7,621 bases of DNA from an uncultured Clostridia bacterium. GTDB taxonomy: Bacteria > Bacillota > Clostridia > Oscillospirales > Acutalibacteraceae. The translations under genes and the position numbers were made by a program. The DNA is taken from NCBI GenBank assembly GCA_946042285.1, contig CAMGDK010000068.1, positions 1 to 7,621 of the forward strand. Reading direction: 5' to 3'. The stretch's first letter is position 1, and every line of letters begins with the position of its first letter. Shown here one piece after another: positions 6,718 through 7,621 of this stretch. Below the pieces are notes generated by a model that saw only the letters and a list, made by a program, of their open reading frames with translations, made no database searches and was not told the origin of the DNA.

Positions 6718-7575
6718 ATGAAAATATTACTTATTGCAGATGTTCATAACAGACCGTTAAAAAACGATAAATCAATTAAGTCAAAAATTCATAATTTTGC
6801 TAAAAGGAAAACATTAAAGGATATTAAATGGGCAATAGATAATGTTGATAATGATTTGATTGTTTTTCTCGGCGATACAGTTCACGGTCCTGATTTTCAG
6901 GGGATAGAGAGCGAGTACGAGCAGTGCTTGCGTGAGGTGCTTGATTTAACGCTCGACAGTAAATTTGCTTATGTTTTCGGCAATCACGACGATGAGTGCG
7001 ATGTTACAAAGGAGGAAATCCTTTCAATCGTTGACTCTTATCCTAATTCCGTTACTAACGGCAGGGATTATCTTGTTGAAATGATGGACGAGTCGTTATT
7101 GTTTCTTGACAGCGGCTCATATTACGATGGCGAGGGTAGCTACTACGACACCGTTAAGGAGGAGCAAATCAGGCTTGCCGAGGAAAAGCTTGAGGGCAAA
7201 CAGGGTATTGTATTTCAGCACATTATCGTGCCAGATATTATGGATTTGGTTGAGGTGTCGGACAAAAAGCTTCACGAGTCTGTAAGGGACGGCAAAAAAT
7301 ATTACAGATTAAAGCCGGAGCTTTACTATTTCGGCGTGCTGGGTGAAAAGCCGTGTCCGCCCGATATTAACACAGGTGAGCTTGACAGGCTTTCGCATTG
7401 CGTTAAGGCTATGTGCTTCGGTCATGACCATAAAAACAGCTTTGAGCTTAATTATAAGGATGTTCAATTTATTCAGTGTGCAGGTGCGTCGTATAATTCT
7501 TACGACAAATTTCTTCATTCAAGCGTAAAGCTTCTTGACACACAAACGCTTGAGGCGTGCCAAATATATATGTAA
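6718..7575 (+). CDS. calcineurin-like metallophosphoesterase, cytoplasmic
   Basis: The 285-residue protein belongs to the dinuclear-metal phosphoesterase superfamily. All five signature blocks are present: D8 and H10 in IADVH, D53 in FLGDT, N89 and H90 in FGNHDD, H168 in FQHIIVPD, and H236 and H238 in FGHDH. The spacing, and the FQHIIVPD form of the fourth block (compare QHIPLPE), recall the Dcr2/purple-acid-phosphatase-like group, but the substrate cannot be read from sequence. There is no signal peptide or membrane helix, so it acts in the cytoplasm. GGGG at 6707-6710 stands 7 nt before the ATG. The terminator-like hairpin lies just upstream. The stop codon comes only 3 bases before the adapter, so the C terminus is complete as read but has no downstream genomic context. 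A local SYYDGEGSYYD duplication at 134-144 is a mild oddity. Confidence 0.9.
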   Translation: MKILLIADVHNRPLKNDKSIKSKIHNFAKRKTLKDIKWAIDNVDNDLIVFLGDTVHGPDFQGIESEYEQCLREVLDLTLDSKFAYVFGNHDDECDVTKEEILSIVDSYPNSVTNGRDYLVEMMDESLLFLDSGSYYDGEGSYYDTVKEEQIRLAEEKLEGKQGIVFQHIIVPDIMDLVEVSDKKLHESVRDGKKYYRLKPELYYFGVLGEKPCPPDINTGELDRLSHCVKAMCFGHDHKNSFELNYKDVQFIQCAGASYNSYDKFLHSSVKLLDTQTLEACQIYM

Positions 7576-7578
7576 TAT

Positions 7579-7621
7579 CTGTCTCTTATACACATCTGAC
7601 GCTGCCGACGAAGGCTTAGGT
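7579..7621 (-). other. Nextera/Tn5 adapter with index (sequencing artefact)
   Basis: Bases 7579-7597 are the reverse complement of the 19-bp Tn5 mosaic end. Bases 7598-7611 (GACGCTGCCGACGA) are the reverse complement of the Nextera read-1 adapter. Bases 7612-7619 (AGGCTTAG) are the reverse complement of CTAAGCCT, which I recall as an Illumina i5 index (N508/S508). The final GT fits the start of the P5-side sequence. The segment is not genomic. Confidence 0.97.

Noticed and set aside
6..7597. Perfect 19-bp terminal inverted repeats (6-24 and 7579-7597) that would make the window look like a transposon.
   Set aside because: They are the synthetic Tn5 mosaic ends, flanked by Nextera adapter and index sequence. 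No transposase gene lies between them, and the 9 bases inside each end (25-33 and 7570-7578) are not direct repeats.

Overview
This is a 7.6-kb, gene-dense, moderately AT-rich stretch with every gene on the + strand. It looks like an anaerobic Bacillota genome, probably Clostridia of the Ruminococcaceae/Oscillospiraceae kind. The reasons are the adjacent greA and lysS, strong AGGAGG-like ribosome sites, heavy use of AGA for Arg, an IlvD of the type with Gly in place of the first cluster Cys, a sortase-fold gene and a TagH-like ABC ATPase. The taxonomy is inference from style, not from a marker search. Both ends are not genomic. Bases 1-24 and 7579-7621 are Nextera (Tn5 tagmentation) adapter sequence, so the biological insert is about 25-7578.

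Layout: greA (78-545, transcript cleavage factor), lysS (578-2416, class II lysyl-tRNA synthetase with an unusual ~122-residue N-terminal extension that looks like two YegP/DUF1508 repeats) and ilvD (2452-4113, dihydroxy-acid dehydratase). Three tightly packed genes follow: a membrane-anchored sortase-fold protein that has lost its catalytic His, Cys and Arg (4127-4765), a four-helix membrane protein of unknown family (4758-5609) and a TagH/Wzt-like polysaccharide-export ABC ATPase (5624-6652). A two-tier hairpin at 6661-6698 probably ends this transcript. A cytoplasmic calcineurin-like metallophosphoesterase (6718-7575) closes the window.

The gaps from greA to the ATPase are 32, 35 and 13 nt, then an 8-nt overlap, then 14 nt, so all six genes could share one transcript. 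The first three are housekeeping genes for transcription, translation and branched-chain amino acids. The next three look like a separate cell-envelope module: by the positive-inside rule, the dead sortase domain and the large loop of the four-helix protein both face outside, and the ATPase sits in the cytoplasm. This pseudo-sortase/4-TM/ABC ATPase trio is the best candidate here for an undescribed system. The LysRS extension is the second. No RNA genes, CRISPR arrays or natural mobile elements were seen, and no intergenic gap exceeds 70 bases apart from the adapter ends.
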